A DNA stretch of 64,000 nt from Bacteroidota bacterium (GCA_005789565.1 SXXL01000006.1:1-64000); one strand, 5' to 3'. Counted from the first letter of the stretch, positions 1 through 9,576 are shown. Notes: generated by a model not told the origin, from the sequence alone. A program made the numbers and translations.

Positions 1-1815
1 CGGGGCATCGTTGATGCCATCGCCTACCATGGCGGTGGGGGTTTGGGCCGACCAAGCTCCGATCTTTTCGAGTTTTTGCTCCGGCGTTTGTTCGGCGATC
101 ACGGTATCGATGCCAAGTTCTTTGGCCAGTACATCGCATTTGAATTGACGGTCGCCGCTCAGTAACACCGTCTCAATGCCACGGGCATGCAGATGCTCGA
201 TTACGGATTTAGCTTCGGGCCGGATCTGGTCCTTCACATCGATCCATCCTAAAAGTTTTCCATCGCGCAAAATGTAAACGTTGTGGTCCGTTTCGCTGAT
301 CAGTCCCACCGCCGCTTTATACGACCCGGCTACATAGGTCCTTCCCTCCGTATCGGTGGCTTTCATGCCCAGGCCTTTTACCTCTTCGATCGATTTCCAC
401 CGGATCTCATCCGATGTCTTCCATTGTTGGGTGATGCAAACGGCGATGGGGTGATTCGAATATTTCTCTAAGGAGTACACGATGCGTTTAAAGGCCGCTT
501 CTTCGATCCTCTCCTCCTGTTCAACGTGGTATTGTGCGATCTCGAATTTTCCGGTGGTGAGTGTACCGGTCTTATCGAAGACTACTTTTCGGATGCTTTT
601 AAAAAGTTCGAGGCTGGTGGCGTTTCGGAAGAGGATGCCGTTGCGGGCGGCACGGCCCAGTCCCACCGCGATCGCGGCTGGTGTGGCCAGTCCCATCGCA
701 CAGGGACAAGCGATCACCAGCACGGCGATACTATTGAGCAGGGCCGTTGAGAATTCTCCGCGCAGGATCCAGGTAAGCGTGAAGGTGAGGGTGGCGATAC
801 CGAGCACGACGGGAATGAAAACGGCACTGATGCGATCGGCCAGTTGTTGGATGGGTGGTTTTTCGCCTTGGGCTTGTTTGACCAGTTGAATGATGTTGGA
901 CAGGATGGTGTCTTCGCCAACGGCGGTGACCTGCGCTTTCACGGTGCCGTCGGTGATTAGGCTACCGCCGATCAGCAAGTCTTTTTTCTCTTTGTGGATG
1001 GGGGCGCTTTCACCGGTGAGGATGGATTCATTGGCGTGCACTTCGCCCCAGAGGATCTTGCAGTCGATCGGGACTTGTTCGCCTGATTTGATGAGGATCA
1101 GGTCGCCCACGCGCAGGGCTGTATTCTCAACGGTGAACAGTTGTTCCTGATGTTGGTCATCGAAGGCGATCATGGTGGCCATCACTTTTTGTGACCGCAC
1201 CAGTTTATTGAGTTCGCGTTGGGTGGAACCGATCGAGGCCTCTTCGAGATAATTGCCGAGGAATACCAGGGTGAGGATGGTGGCGGCGGTTTCGTAGAAA
1301 AGATATTTTTCAGGTTGGCCGGTCAGCGACCCGTACAAACTATAAATGAAGGCGGCTGTGGCACCAATGGTGATCAGCACATTCATATTGGGCATCCGGT
1401 TGCGGAGACTTTTCCAGGCACTGCGCCCGAAATATCCCATGCCTACCAGATAAACGGGCAGGGTCAGTCCCAATTGCACCCAATGATTCATCAGCCAATG
1501 CAAGTGCAGGCCGGGAATCATGTGGCTCATCAGCAACGCCGTGAACGGAAAGCAGAACCAGAAACGTTGCAAGTGCGATTGGAACCAGGGTTTGCGGATC
1601 TTTTCGCGCTGGTGCTCGACCACCTCGTACCCGAGATCCTGGATACCGGTTGCCAGCAGATCCTCTTTCACGCCCCCGGGGTTCTCAAAACTGACATGCC
1701 CGGTAGCGTAATTCACCTTCACCTGCTGCATGCCCTTTTTCTCCAAATATTTGTGGATGTGCAGGGCACAGGTGTTACAATCCATTCCCTCTACTCGCCA
1801 GGCGACTTTTTCCAT
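1..1815 (-). CDS. copA: Heavy-metal (copper-type) translocating P-type ATPase, 3' part truncated by window edge
   Basis: Minus-strand translation starts MEKVAWRVEGMDCNTCALHIHKYLEKKG (HMA domain, CxxC), contains ACPCAMGLATP (CPC), DKTGTLTTGK and MVGDGINDAP at the window edge. Not in the ORF track because it runs off the window. Confidence 0.93.
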   Translation of the reverse strand, partial: MEKVAWRVEGMDCNTCALHIHKYLEKKGMQQVKVNYATGHVSFENPGGVKEDLLATGIQDLGYEVVEHQREKIRKPWFQSHLQRFWFCFPFTALLMSHMIPGLHLHWLMNHWVQLGLTLPVYLVGMGYFGRSAWKSLRNRMPNMNVLITIGATAAFIYSLYGSLTGQPEKYLFYETAATILTLVFLGNYLEEASIGSTQRELNKLVRSQKVMATMIAFDDQHQEQLFTVENTALRVGDLILIKSGEQVPIDCKILWGEVHANESILTGESAPIHKEKKDLLIGGSLITDGTVKAQVTAVGEDTILSNIIQLVKQAQGEKPPIQQLADRISAVFIPVVLGIATLTFTLTWILRGEFSTALLNSIAVLVIACPCAMGLATPAAIAVGLGRAARNGILFRNATSLELFKSIRKVVFDKTGTLTTGKFEIAQYHVEQEERIEEAAFKRIVYSLEKYSNHPIAVCITQQWKTSDEIRWKSIEEVKGLGMKATDTEGRTYVAGSYKAAVGLISETDHNVYILRDGKLLGWIDVKDQIRPEAKSVIEHLHARGIETVLLSGDRQFKCDVLAKELGIDTVIAEQTPEQKLEKIGAWSAQTPTAMVGDGINDAP

Positions 1816-1819
1816 ACCA

Positions 1820-1827
1820 CAAAGATA
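1820..1827 (-). promoter_or_regulatory. TAnnTTTG -7-like element for the copA-type ATPase
   Basis: TATCTTTG on the minus strand 5 nt upstream of ATG; -33 element not assigned. Confidence 0.5.
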
Positions 1828-1835
1828 GTTGAGAA

Positions 1836-1873
1836 GGTGAAGGATGAAGGATGAAGGATGAAGGGTGAAGGGT
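1836..1873. repeat. Heptanucleotide tandem array, GATGAAG/GGTGAAG class
   Basis: GGTGAAG GATGAAG GATGAAG GATGAAG GGTGAAG GGT read directly. Confidence 0.85.
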
Positions 1874-1937
1874 TTGGAGTTGAGGAGTGACGGCGGTCGG
1901 CACGTAAGTGCTCATCTCCTCATCATATCTTCGCATC

Positions 1938-2357
1938 ATGACCTACCTCTACACCTTATCCCAAATTAACGAGGCGGCCCGGTGGTTGTTACAGCAGATC
2001 GGTTCGAAGCGGGTGATTTGTTTTCGGGGTGAGATGGGTGCTGGAAAAACGACCCTGATCCAGGCGATCTGTCGGCAATGGGGGGTGGTGGGTTCGTTTG
2101 GCAGCCCGACGTTTCCCATCATTCACGTTTATGGTATGGAAAAGGGCGACGAGGTGGTTTATCACATGGATTTTTATCGGCTGGGCGGACCGGAAGAGGC
2201 CGAGCGGGCCGGGGTTGCCGAGGCCTTGCACAGCGGAGCGCGTTGTTTGGTGGAATGGCCCGATCGCGTTCCGGAGATCCTTCCCTCGGAGGCGGTTTGG
2301 GTTCAGATTCAGGTGGTGGATACGGATCAGCGTCGCCTCGAGCTCCTGAATAAATAG
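1938..2357 (+). CDS. tsaE: tRNA threonylcarbamoyladenosine biosynthesis ATPase TsaE
   Basis: FRGEMGAGKTTLIQAICRQWGV, SPTFPIIHVY, HMDFYRLGG, LVEWPDRV motifs; start chosen at MTYLYTL. Confidence 0.93.
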   Translation: MTYLYTLSQINEAARWLLQQIGSKRVICFRGEMGAGKTTLIQAICRQWGVVGSFGSPTFPIIHVYGMEKGDEVVYHMDFYRLGGPEEAERAGVAEALHSGARCLVEWPDRVPEILPSEAVWVQIQVVDTDQRRLELLNK

Positions 2358-2365
2358 TATATTTG
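2358..2365 (+). promoter_or_regulatory. TAnnTTTG -7-like element for ald
   Basis: TATATTTG 14 nt upstream of ATG. Confidence 0.5.
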
Positions 2366-2379
2366 GTTTCGCCCTTTTT

Positions 2380-3594
2380 ATGAGTCACCAGAAACCCAAG
2401 ATCGATCCCGGCATCAGTCTCCAAGCGCTTGAGGAGACCTTGGAGGTGATCCCCAAACCGGCGGGTATGACCTTGGGGATTCCCAAGGAGATCGCCTTTC
2501 AGGAGAACCGGGTGGCGCTAACGCCTGATGCGGTGAACCTATTGGTGAACAATGGGCACCAAGTGGTGGTGGAGCACAATGCCGGAGAGGCCTCGCATTT
2601 CAGCGACAAAGATTATTCGGACGCCGGTGCCCGTGTCGTATACGAGCGATCGGAGGTATTTCAGGCACCGACGCTGGTCAAAAGTGCTCCCATCATTGAA
2701 GCCGACCTGCCGCTGCTACAACCCCATCAACACATCATCTCGCCGATCCATTTACCGGGTATGACCTCAACGATCCTGGAGAAGATGATGGAAAAGCGCA
2801 TTACCGCCCTGTCGTTCGAGCATTTGAAAGATGACAGCGATTCCTATCCCATCGTGCGCAGCATGAGTGAGATCGCCGGCTCGGCCGTGATGCTGATCGC
2901 GGCTCAATATCTGGGTTCGGCCAATCACGGCAAAGGCGTATTGCTGGGAGGGATCTCCGGTATTGCTCCCACGAAAGTCATCATCATCGGAGCTGGTATC
3001 GTGGGCGAGTATGCGGCCCGCACGGCCTTGGCCTTAGGAGCGTCGGTGAAAGTTTTTGACAACGATGTATACAAGCTGAAGCGTTTACAAAACAATATCG
3101 GACATCGGTTGTGGACCTCGGTCATTGAGCCGCGGTTGTTGGCCAAGCAGCTCAAAACCTGCGAAGTGGCGGTAGGGGCCTTGAGCTCTGAATCGGGACG
3201 TACACCCATGGTGGTGAGCGAAGAGATGGTCAGCAACATGCGTACCGGCTCGGTGATCATCGATGTCAGCATCGACCGCGGCGGTTGTTTTGAGACCTCC
3301 GAGATCACGTCGCACGAAAAACCCATCTTCACCAAATACGGCGTCATTCATTACTGTGTTCCCAATATTCCATCCGGGTTCTCTCGCACGGCTTCGCAGG
3401 CGATCAGTAATGTGCTGACCCCTTTACTGATCGAGGCGGGCGCAGAAGGGGGCTTGGAACATCTCCTCTGGCACAAGATCCATTTACGCAATGGCATCTA
3501 CCTGTTCCGAGGGGCCCTCACCAATTTTTATATGAGCCAGCGGTTCGATCTGAAGTACACCGACCTGAACCTGCTCATCGCTTCGCAGCGATAA
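2380..3594 (+). CDS. ald: Alanine dehydrogenase
   Basis: GIPKEIAFQENRVALTPDAVNLLVNNGHQVVVEHNAG and Rossmann VIIIGAGIVGEYAARTALALGASVKVFD; about 404 aa. Confidence 0.92.
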   Translation: MSHQKPKIDPGISLQALEETLEVIPKPAGMTLGIPKEIAFQENRVALTPDAVNLLVNNGHQVVVEHNAGEASHFSDKDYSDAGARVVYERSEVFQAPTLVKSAPIIEADLPLLQPHQHIISPIHLPGMTSTILEKMMEKRITALSFEHLKDDSDSYPIVRSMSEIAGSAVMLIAAQYLGSANHGKGVLLGGISGIAPTKVIIIGAGIVGEYAARTALALGASVKVFDNDVYKLKRLQNNIGHRLWTSVIEPRLLAKQLKTCEVAVGALSSESGRTPMVVSEEMVSNMRTGSVIIDVSIDRGGCFETSEITSHEKPIFTKYGVIHYCVPNIPSGFSRTASQAISNVLTPLLIEAGAEGGLEHLLWHKIHLRNGIYLFRGALTNFYMSQRFDLKYTDLNLLIASQR

Positions 3595-3601
3595 ATACCT
3601 T

Positions 3602-4225
3602 TTATTTTTTGAAATCCCGGATGTCGAGCCGGGTGGTGCAAGAACGGATCTCATTCTCGTCGTTGCTGCAGATGACGACTAGTTTATCGCTCGTCAATTC
3701 ATCTACTAATTCATGATAGCGTTCAATGCCGGCCGCATCCAGGTTGGTACAAGGTTCATCGAGCAGCAGGATCGACTTGGAGGAGAACAGGGCTTGTCCG
3801 AGTTTCACTCGTTGCTTCATCCCGGAGGAGAAATATCGGATCTGTTTGTGCTTGGCCGCGCCCAGTCCCAGCCGATCGCAGATCGATTCCGGGGTAAAGC
3901 CCGACAGCATCGGGTAGAAGGTGGATTGAAATTTCCAGAACTCCATCAGGTTCATTTCTTCCACCACCTCGAGGTAGGGGGCGGCGAGGGCAACGTGCTC
4001 GAACAGCTTGTCGTCGGGTATGAATTTTCCAGCGGGATCGGTGGTCAGCAGGCGTCCCTCACTCAACCAGCTGTAACCGGCCAGTGTTTGGAGGAGTGTG
4101 CTTTTGCCGGAACCGTTGGGGCCTACGATGGCATATTTTATTCCGGCATGGAATGTGTAATTCACCTGGCGAAAGATCCAATCGTAATTGAATCGTTTGC
4201 CGGCATCAAACAGGGAGATCGTCAT
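3602..4225 (-). CDS. ABC transporter ATP-binding protein
   Basis: Walker A GPNGSGKST, signature YFSSGMKQRVKLGQAL, Walker B ILLLDEP; start at MTISLFDAGKRF, overlapping the lpxA 3' end. Confidence 0.9.
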   Translation of the reverse strand: MTISLFDAGKRFNYDWIFRQVNYTFHAGIKYAIVGPNGSGKSTLLQTLAGYSWLSEGRLLTTDPAGKFIPDDKLFEHVALAAPYLEVVEEMNLMEFWKFQSTFYPMLSGFTPESICDRLGLGAAKHKQIRYFSSGMKQRVKLGQALFSSKSILLLDEPCTNLDAAGIERYHELVDELTSDKLVVICSNDENEIRSCTTRLDIRDFKK

Positions 4226-5012
4226 CGGAGGCGCCTTTGGTGAAGCGTTTGATGATGCCACGGCCACTTTCACGAATGAAGGTCACGATCTCGTCACGCT
4301 CATCGGTGGCCGCCATGTCTTCCTCGATGTATTCAACAGCCTGACTGGTGTTGAATCCGCGGTTGTAAAGGATACGATAGATATCGAGGAGGTGGTTGAT
4401 GCGGTCGACGCTGAAACCCCGGCGTTTGAGTCCGATCGAATTCACCCCTGCATAGCTGAGGGGTGTCCGTCCGGCTTTGATGTAAGGTGGCACGTCTTTG
4501 CTGACCAAGGCACCGCCACTGACAAACGAGTGCTGGCCGATCTTGACGAATTGGTGCACGGCACACATGCCGCCCAGGATCACCCAGTCGCCGATGGTAA
4601 CGTGGCCGGCCACTTGGGTGTTGTTGCTGGTGATGCAATTATCGCCCACCAGACAGTCGTGTGCAAAATGACAATAGGCCATGATGAGACAATTCTTTCC
4701 GATCACGGTCTTTTCGCGGTCCTTCGTGCCCCGGTTGATGGTCACGAATTCCCGGATGGTGGTGCCATCGCCGATGAACACGTTGGAGTATTCACCTTGG
4801 AACTTCAGGTCTTGGGGGATGGCCGAGATCACGGCTCCTGGAAAGATCCGGCAATTTTTTCCGATTCGGGCCCCTTCCATGATGGTCACGTTCGAGCCGA
4901 TCCAGGTGCCTTCGCCAATCTCTACGTCCTGGTGAATGACCGTAAACGGGTCGATCTTCACGTTGGGCGCGATCTTGGTATTGGGGTGGATGTAGGTATG
5001 GGGATGTATCAT
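4206..5012 (-). CDS. lpxA: Acyl-ACP--UDP-N-acetylglucosamine O-acyltransferase
   Basis: Left-handed beta-helix hexapeptide repeats, REFVTINRGT, MAYCHFAHDC, SYAGVNSIGLKRRGF; about 268 aa. Confidence 0.95.
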   Translation of the reverse strand: MIHPHTYIHPNTKIAPNVKIDPFTVIHQDVEIGEGTWIGSNVTIMEGARIGKNCRIFPGAVISAIPQDLKFQGEYSNVFIGDGTTIREFVTINRGTKDREKTVIGKNCLIMAYCHFAHDCLVGDNCITSNNTQVAGHVTIGDWVILGGMCAVHQFVKIGQHSFVSGGALVSKDVPPYIKAGRTPLSYAGVNSIGLKRRGFSVDRINHLLDIYRILYNRGFNTSQAVEYIEEDMAATDERDEIVTFIRESGRGIIKRFTKGASDDDLPV

Positions 5013-5025
5013 TTCCGGGAGTCGG

Positions 5026-5033
5026 CAAAAATA
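5026..5033 (-). promoter_or_regulatory. TAnnTTTG -7-like element for lpxA
   Basis: TATTTTTG on the minus strand upstream of the lpxA ATG. Confidence 0.5.
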
Positions 5034-5126
5034 CCCTTTTCGGGGGGAAACGCGGTTTCAGGTGCCTGCAAACTGTTAAATCCCCCTAAAAAAATGGCCC
5101 TCCTCCCCGGGAGGAGGGGGAACTAC

Positions 5127-5134
5127 TAATTTTG
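5127..5134 (+). promoter_or_regulatory. TAnnTTTG -7-like element for the AraC gene
   Basis: TAATTTTG 4 nt before the ATG. Confidence 0.5.
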
Positions 5135-5138
5135 CGGC

Positions 5139-6098
5139 ATGCTTCAGTCCCTTTACATCGATCCGGCTTATCAGGGTCTGCTGGGCAATCCGCTTCCGTA
5201 TTTTCAGGAGCGCTCACAATGGATTCCCGGATCGGTAAAATATACCATTCGCCGGTATGACCGGCAGGGGGACTGGTCCGAGCCCGACGAAGGCCTGCTG
5301 GTCTACCAGTACGACCCGCGGAAGCCGTCCGATTCTCATGTGGAGCTCCATTTTTGCACGACCGGTCAGGTATCTCCCCCTCCGGGTGGGTTGGCCACAC
5401 CTGTTGGCGCAGCCGCCAAGTCGGATGCCGGTTTTTCCTCGACCGATACGGTCGACCTGATCAGCTTTCGCTACTCGGCCAAGCACCTGAGTCAGTGGTC
5501 CCGTCCCCGTGGAAACCCAAACGGGATCATCGATGCCATCGTGCGCTTCAAGCACCCGGATTCTTTCCGTCAGTCCATTCCCCTGAATCAGGCGATACTG
5601 ACCATTTTGCAAAGTCTACTCAACCATTCGTATCAAGATCACCTCGAGAATATTTTTGTGAACGCGCAGGCACAAATGTTGCTCCTGCATTCGCTCGATT
5701 CGGTTGAACGTCCCCCCGCGAGCGAACCGGCTCCCTTTCTCGAATATCCCTCGGAGCGGGAAAAGATCCAGCAAGCCCGGGACTGGCTCGTGGACCATAT
5801 CGGAGAACCCATTACCATCAAAGAACTGAGCCGTAAGGTGGCCATGAATGAATGCTACCTGAAAAAAGGGTTTCGGTTGATGTATGGCACCACCATTTTT
5901 GATTTTTATCAGAGCCAGCGCATGGAACATGCCCGCTACCTGCTCTATGAGAAAGAACTGAGCGTGACCGAGGTATCGGTTCGGTTGGGATACTCTTCCA
6001 TTTCCCATTTCTCGACGGCCTTCAAAAAGTATACCGGACTCAATCCCGTCGACCTGCTGTGGCGGGAAAAGAAGCTCGCCGACGAATCGGCTCAATAA
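5139..6098 (+). CDS. AraC-family transcriptional regulator
   Basis: C-terminal HTH: ITIKELSRKVAMNECYLKKGFRLMYGTTIFDFYQSQRMEHARYLLYEKELSVTEVSVRLGYSSISHFSTAFKKYTGLNP. Confidence 0.9.
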   Translation: MLQSLYIDPAYQGLLGNPLPYFQERSQWIPGSVKYTIRRYDRQGDWSEPDEGLLVYQYDPRKPSDSHVELHFCTTGQVSPPPGGLATPVGAAAKSDAGFSSTDTVDLISFRYSAKHLSQWSRPRGNPNGIIDAIVRFKHPDSFRQSIPLNQAILTILQSLLNHSYQDHLENIFVNAQAQMLLLHSLDSVERPPASEPAPFLEYPSEREKIQQARDWLVDHIGEPITIKELSRKVAMNECYLKKGFRLMYGTTIFDFYQSQRMEHARYLLYEKELSVTEVSVRLGYSSISHFSTAFKKYTGLNPVDLLWREKKLADESAQ

Positions 6099-6153
6099 AA
6101 AGTCTGATTTTTACGTTTCAGGATTTTACACCCAAAAATCGATACCTTAACGC

Positions 6154-6843
6154 ATGATTTCCCCGATCGTCCGAAAACTGGTTTTTATTTCCCTGTTGTT
6201 GTCGTTGGGCATGACCGCTTGTCGTCATCAGCCCCTGCTGCCCAATGGTGGCGCAACGGTCTCGGCCAATTGCAGCACCGACACCGTGTATTTTGTAAAT
6301 GATGTATTGCCCCTGTTGCAATCGAATTGTGCCATGAGCGGTTGTCACGACAACGCCACGGCTGCCGATGGGGTCCGCATGACCAACTATGCCAACATAC
6401 TAGACGAAGTCAAGCCCGGCAATGCGGGCGACAGCAAACTCTATAAAGTCATCATTCGAACCGATAACGAAAGGATGCCCCCGCCACCCCGTTCCGCTTT
6501 TACCACGGCCCAGAAAGCCTTGATTCAAAAATGGATCAATCAGGGTGCACGTAACAACAGTTGCCTGAACCGATGCAATGCTGCGGTGTTCACGTATGCC
6601 GGCGCGGTTCGGCCCTTGCTCGACGGCAAATGTGTCGGATGTCACAGCAGTGCCAGCCCAAGCGGCGGCGTAAACCTCTCCGATTATACCAATACCCGCA
6701 CCTGGGCGCTCAATGGAAGATTGTATGGGTCCATCGCCCATCAAACCGGTTTCTCCCCCATGCCCAAGAACGCGGCTAAACTCTCCGATTGTGAGATCCA
6801 GCAAGTGCAACAATGGATCCAGGCCGGAGCCTTAAACAATTGA
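6154..6843 (+). CDS. Haem-binding (planctomycete-type cytochrome c-like) lipoprotein with two domains
   Basis: Lipobox-like LSLGMTAC; haem motifs CAMSGCH and CVGCH; repeated MPPPPR/SPMPK and WINQGA/WIQAGA segments. Confidence 0.75.
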   Translation: MISPIVRKLVFISLLLSLGMTACRHQPLLPNGGATVSANCSTDTVYFVNDVLPLLQSNCAMSGCHDNATAADGVRMTNYANILDEVKPGNAGDSKLYKVIIRTDNERMPPPPRSAFTTAQKALIQKWINQGARNNSCLNRCNAAVFTYAGAVRPLLDGKCVGCHSSASPSGGVNLSDYTNTRTWALNGRLYGSIAHQTGFSPMPKNAAKLSDCEIQQVQQWIQAGALNN

Positions 6844-6845
6844 TC

Positions 6846-7223
6846 ATGAAAATATCTTCCGGTTTGATTGTTTTGATCGCGGGGCTGGTGGGACTCACTG
6901 CTTGCTACTACGATAAGGAAGAGGTGTTGTACGGGGCACCGCCTCCTTGTACCGACACCACCGGCACGATCTCGTATACGACCAAAGTGGTGCCGATCCT
7001 GCAAATGAGTTGTTATGGATGTCATAGCGGGGCCAGTCCCTCCGGCGGACAAGCCATGGGCACCTACACCGCCGACAAAACCATGGCACAGAATGGAAAA
7101 CTCCTGGGTACTATCAGCCATGCCACGGGTTATTCCCCCATGCCCAAAGGAGGTTCCAAACTTTCCGTGTGCAACATCGCCATCGTCCGTAAGTGGATAC
7201 AGGCCGGAGCACCGAATAATTAA
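6846..7223 (+). CDS. Haem-binding lipoprotein with a single CxxCH domain, paralogous to the preceding gene
   Basis: Lipobox-like AGLVGLTAC; CYGCHSGASPSGG...GYSPMPKGGSKLSVCNIAIVRKWIQAGAPNN closely matches the preceding ORF C-terminus. Confidence 0.75.
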   Translation: MKISSGLIVLIAGLVGLTACYYDKEEVLYGAPPPCTDTTGTISYTTKVVPILQMSCYGCHSGASPSGGQAMGTYTADKTMAQNGKLLGTISHATGYSPMPKGGSKLSVCNIAIVRKWIQAGAPNN

Positions 7224-7233
7224 TACCGATTAC

Positions 7234-7686
7234 ATGTTTCGATCCAAGACATTCAAATGGGTGCTCGCCGCCGTCCTCTTGCTCGCAACCCTTGGCGGAT
7301 ACTACGCATTCACCGAATACAATCGACGTGCTCCTTCGATGGCCGATACTCGGCCGGCCTTTGAGCTATCGTCGATGGAAGTCCTGCAGGCCTTTGCCTC
7401 CAACCCGGAGGAATCCGGAAAAAAATACATCGATCAGGTGCTGGAAGTGAAAGGTACCGTGACCCATCTTGAAAAAGATGCGACAGGTTTTTATACGATC
7501 GTACTGGGCGAGGAGGGTGCGATGTCGGCGGTGCGTTGTGTCGTGGACAGCCTCTATACCTCCGCTACGGCTAAGTACACCGCCGGCTCGGTCGCTACCG
7601 TGCGCGGTGTTTGTGTCGGGTATTCACCCGATGACATGGGACTGGGAGCCGATCTTTTATTGAATCGCTGTTATCCAAAAGAATGA
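7234..7686 (+). CDS. Membrane-anchored OB-fold (tRNA_anti-like) protein
   Basis: N-terminal TM segment; YIDQVLEVKGTVTHLEKDATGFYTIVLG...VRGVCVGYSPD resembles tRNA_anti-like/OB-fold proteins of Bacteroidota. Confidence 0.65.
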   Translation: MFRSKTFKWVLAAVLLLATLGGYYAFTEYNRRAPSMADTRPAFELSSMEVLQAFASNPEESGKKYIDQVLEVKGTVTHLEKDATGFYTIVLGEEGAMSAVRCVVDSLYTSATAKYTAGSVATVRGVCVGYSPDDMGLGADLLLNRCYPKE

Positions 7687-7709
7687 TCTTTTACCATAAA
7701 CCTTACAAT

Positions 7710-8264
7710 ATGAAAAAGTGTTTCTCTCTCTTGCTGCTGCTGGTGCTGGTTGGCACCGTCTCCGCCCAACGTTATTTTACCAAGAACGGTACCATCAGCT
7801 TTGATGCCACCGCCTCCGGATCGCCCGAAAACATAACGGCCGATAACCGTACCGTTACCTGTGTGATCGATGCCGCCACGGGTGGCATCCAATTCAAGGC
7901 TGCCATGAAGGCGTTCACCTTCGAGCGGGCCCTGATGCAAGAGCATTTCAACGAGAACTACGTCGAGAGCGATAAATACCCGGATGCGCTATTCAAGGGA
8001 ACCATCAGCAACTTGTCGTCCATCAATCTTTCGCAGGATGGAAGTTATCCCGCCAACGTGAAGGGAAAACTGACGATGCACGGCGTGGAAAAAGAGGTGG
8101 AAACGACCGGCAAGATCACCGTGGCCAAAGGAAAAGTAACCGCCACCGCCAGTTTTGCGGCTCTGCTATCTGATTACAAAATAGATGTACCGAAATTGGT
8201 TTCTGATAAAGTGAGCAAGACCGCTAAGATCACCGTCAATTGCGGACTGGAACCCTTAAAATAA
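7710..8264 (+). CDS. YceI family periplasmic protein
   Basis: Signal peptide; RYFTKNGTISFDATASGSPENITADNRTVTCVIDAATGGIQFKAAMKAFTFERALMQEHFNENYVESDKYPDALFKGTI. Confidence 0.85.
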   Translation: MKKCFSLLLLLVLVGTVSAQRYFTKNGTISFDATASGSPENITADNRTVTCVIDAATGGIQFKAAMKAFTFERALMQEHFNENYVESDKYPDALFKGTISNLSSINLSQDGSYPANVKGKLTMHGVEKEVETTGKITVAKGKVTATASFAALLSDYKIDVPKLVSDKVSKTAKITVNCGLEPLK

Positions 8265-8269
8265 TCTCC

Positions 8270-9157
8270 ATGCGATCGATCCGAAAATCCGCGCTGCTTA
8301 TTCTTTTCTCCCTTGCCTCTACTGGGGCTTGGTCGCAGGAAGACCTCTTGGGCTTGCTGGGAGAGGAGAAGCCCAAGAAACAATTCATCAAAGCGGCCTT
8401 CAAATCCAGTCGCGTTATCAATGCGCATTCGATAGAGTTCCTCAATGCGGGCACGATGGATTTTCGGATCCTGCACCGGTTCGGTAACATCGATCAGGGG
8501 CTCAAGAATTTTTTTGGATTGGACCAGGCGTCGATGCGGATGGGGTTTGATTTCGGGCTGCGCCCCAACCTGATGGTGGGTATCGGACGTAGTACCTTCA
8601 AGAAGGAAGTGGATGGCTTCATCAAGTATGCCCCCATTCGGCAATCGAAAGGACCGGGCAGCGCACCTGTTACCGTGGCATTGGTGGCGGGTATGACGGC
8701 GGACGGACTTCCCTGGGCCGATCCCAACCGCGAGAACTATTTTACCTCCCGGCTTGCCTATTATTTTTCGGCCATCATCGGTCGTAAATTCAGCGAAGCC
8801 TTTACCCTTCAGGTTTCACCCACGGTGGTCCACAAAAACCTCGTGCAACTCCAGACCGATGCCAATGATATCATGGGGGTGGGGGTAGGCGGCCGACTCA
8901 AACTGAATAAGCGCATGGCCCTGACCTGGGATTATACACAGGTTTTCAATGGGCTGCCGGATGGGTATCAAAATCCGTTGTCGGTGGGACTGGACATTGA
9001 AACCGGTGGTCACGTTTTTCAATTGCACGTGTCCAATTCGGCCGGCATGAATGAGCGCGCCTTTATCACGGAAACCACCGGTCAGTGGGGTAAAGGAGAG
9101 ATCCGGGCCGGCTTCAACCTATCCCGTATGTTCCAGCTGAAAAAGAAAAAGAGTTGA
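8270..9157 (+). CDS. DUF5777-type beta-barrel protein
   Basis: Signal peptide; FKSSRVINAHSIEFLNAGTMDFRILHRFGNIDQGLKNFFGLDQASMRMGFDFGL pattern. Confidence 0.75.
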   Translation: MRSIRKSALLILFSLASTGAWSQEDLLGLLGEEKPKKQFIKAAFKSSRVINAHSIEFLNAGTMDFRILHRFGNIDQGLKNFFGLDQASMRMGFDFGLRPNLMVGIGRSTFKKEVDGFIKYAPIRQSKGPGSAPVTVALVAGMTADGLPWADPNRENYFTSRLAYYFSAIIGRKFSEAFTLQVSPTVVHKNLVQLQTDANDIMGVGVGGRLKLNKRMALTWDYTQVFNGLPDGYQNPLSVGLDIETGGHVFQLHVSNSAGMNERAFITETTGQWGKGEIRAGFNLSRMFQLKKKKS

Positions 9158-9576
9158 TCGCTACGCCTCCGTATCGGGTTCTTTTTCCCTTGCGGGTGGC
9201 CAAGAGCCGGATCGCCGGTTTAGGGGCCTATGCACAGGGCGTTATTCCGGCCCGGCGCAAGATTGGAGACCTGGGCGGAGTGATCATCACGATGAAACAG
9301 GCCCGAGCCCTGATCCGCAACAAGAAAGTCATCAACCTGGTGGAATTGGACAATGACCTGGCCCTGAATGCCTCGGCCAATCCCAATGACATACGCTTCA
9401 TCAATCACTCCTGTGCCCCCAACACGTACATGCGGGTATTGAAAAACCGGGTTGAATTTTACTCGCTCCGGCGGATCCGAAAAGGAGAGGAGCTGAGTTG
9501 TAATTATGGCGAAACTCACCACGAGGGTACCCTGCCTTGCCGCTGCGGGGCTGCCAATTGTCGGGGTTTTATTTAA
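9154..9576 (+). CDS. SET-domain protein (lysine methyltransferase-like)
   Basis: RIAGLGAYAQGVIPARRKIGDLGG, RFINHSCAPNTYMR, GEELSCNYGE and post-SET-like CRCGAANCRGFI; apparent TTG start overlapping the preceding stop. Confidence 0.85.
   Translation: MIATPPYRVLFPLRVAKSRIAGLGAYAQGVIPARRKIGDLGGVIITMKQARALIRNKKVINLVELDNDLALNASANPNDIRFINHSCAPNTYMRVLKNRVEFYSLRRIRKGEELSCNYGETHHEGTLPCRCGAANCRGFI

Noticed and set aside
5086-5126. CCCTCCTCCCCGGGAGGAGGG palindrome before the AraC gene considered as a terminator
   Set aside because: No T-tract follows and it lies upstream of both divergent genes, so termination is unlikely; could be an operator but nothing more supports it.
4188-5129. 313-aa plus-strand ORF opposite lpxA
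   Set aside because: Antisense shadow of lpxA; Asp/His-rich composition typical of the reverse strand of hexapeptide repeats.
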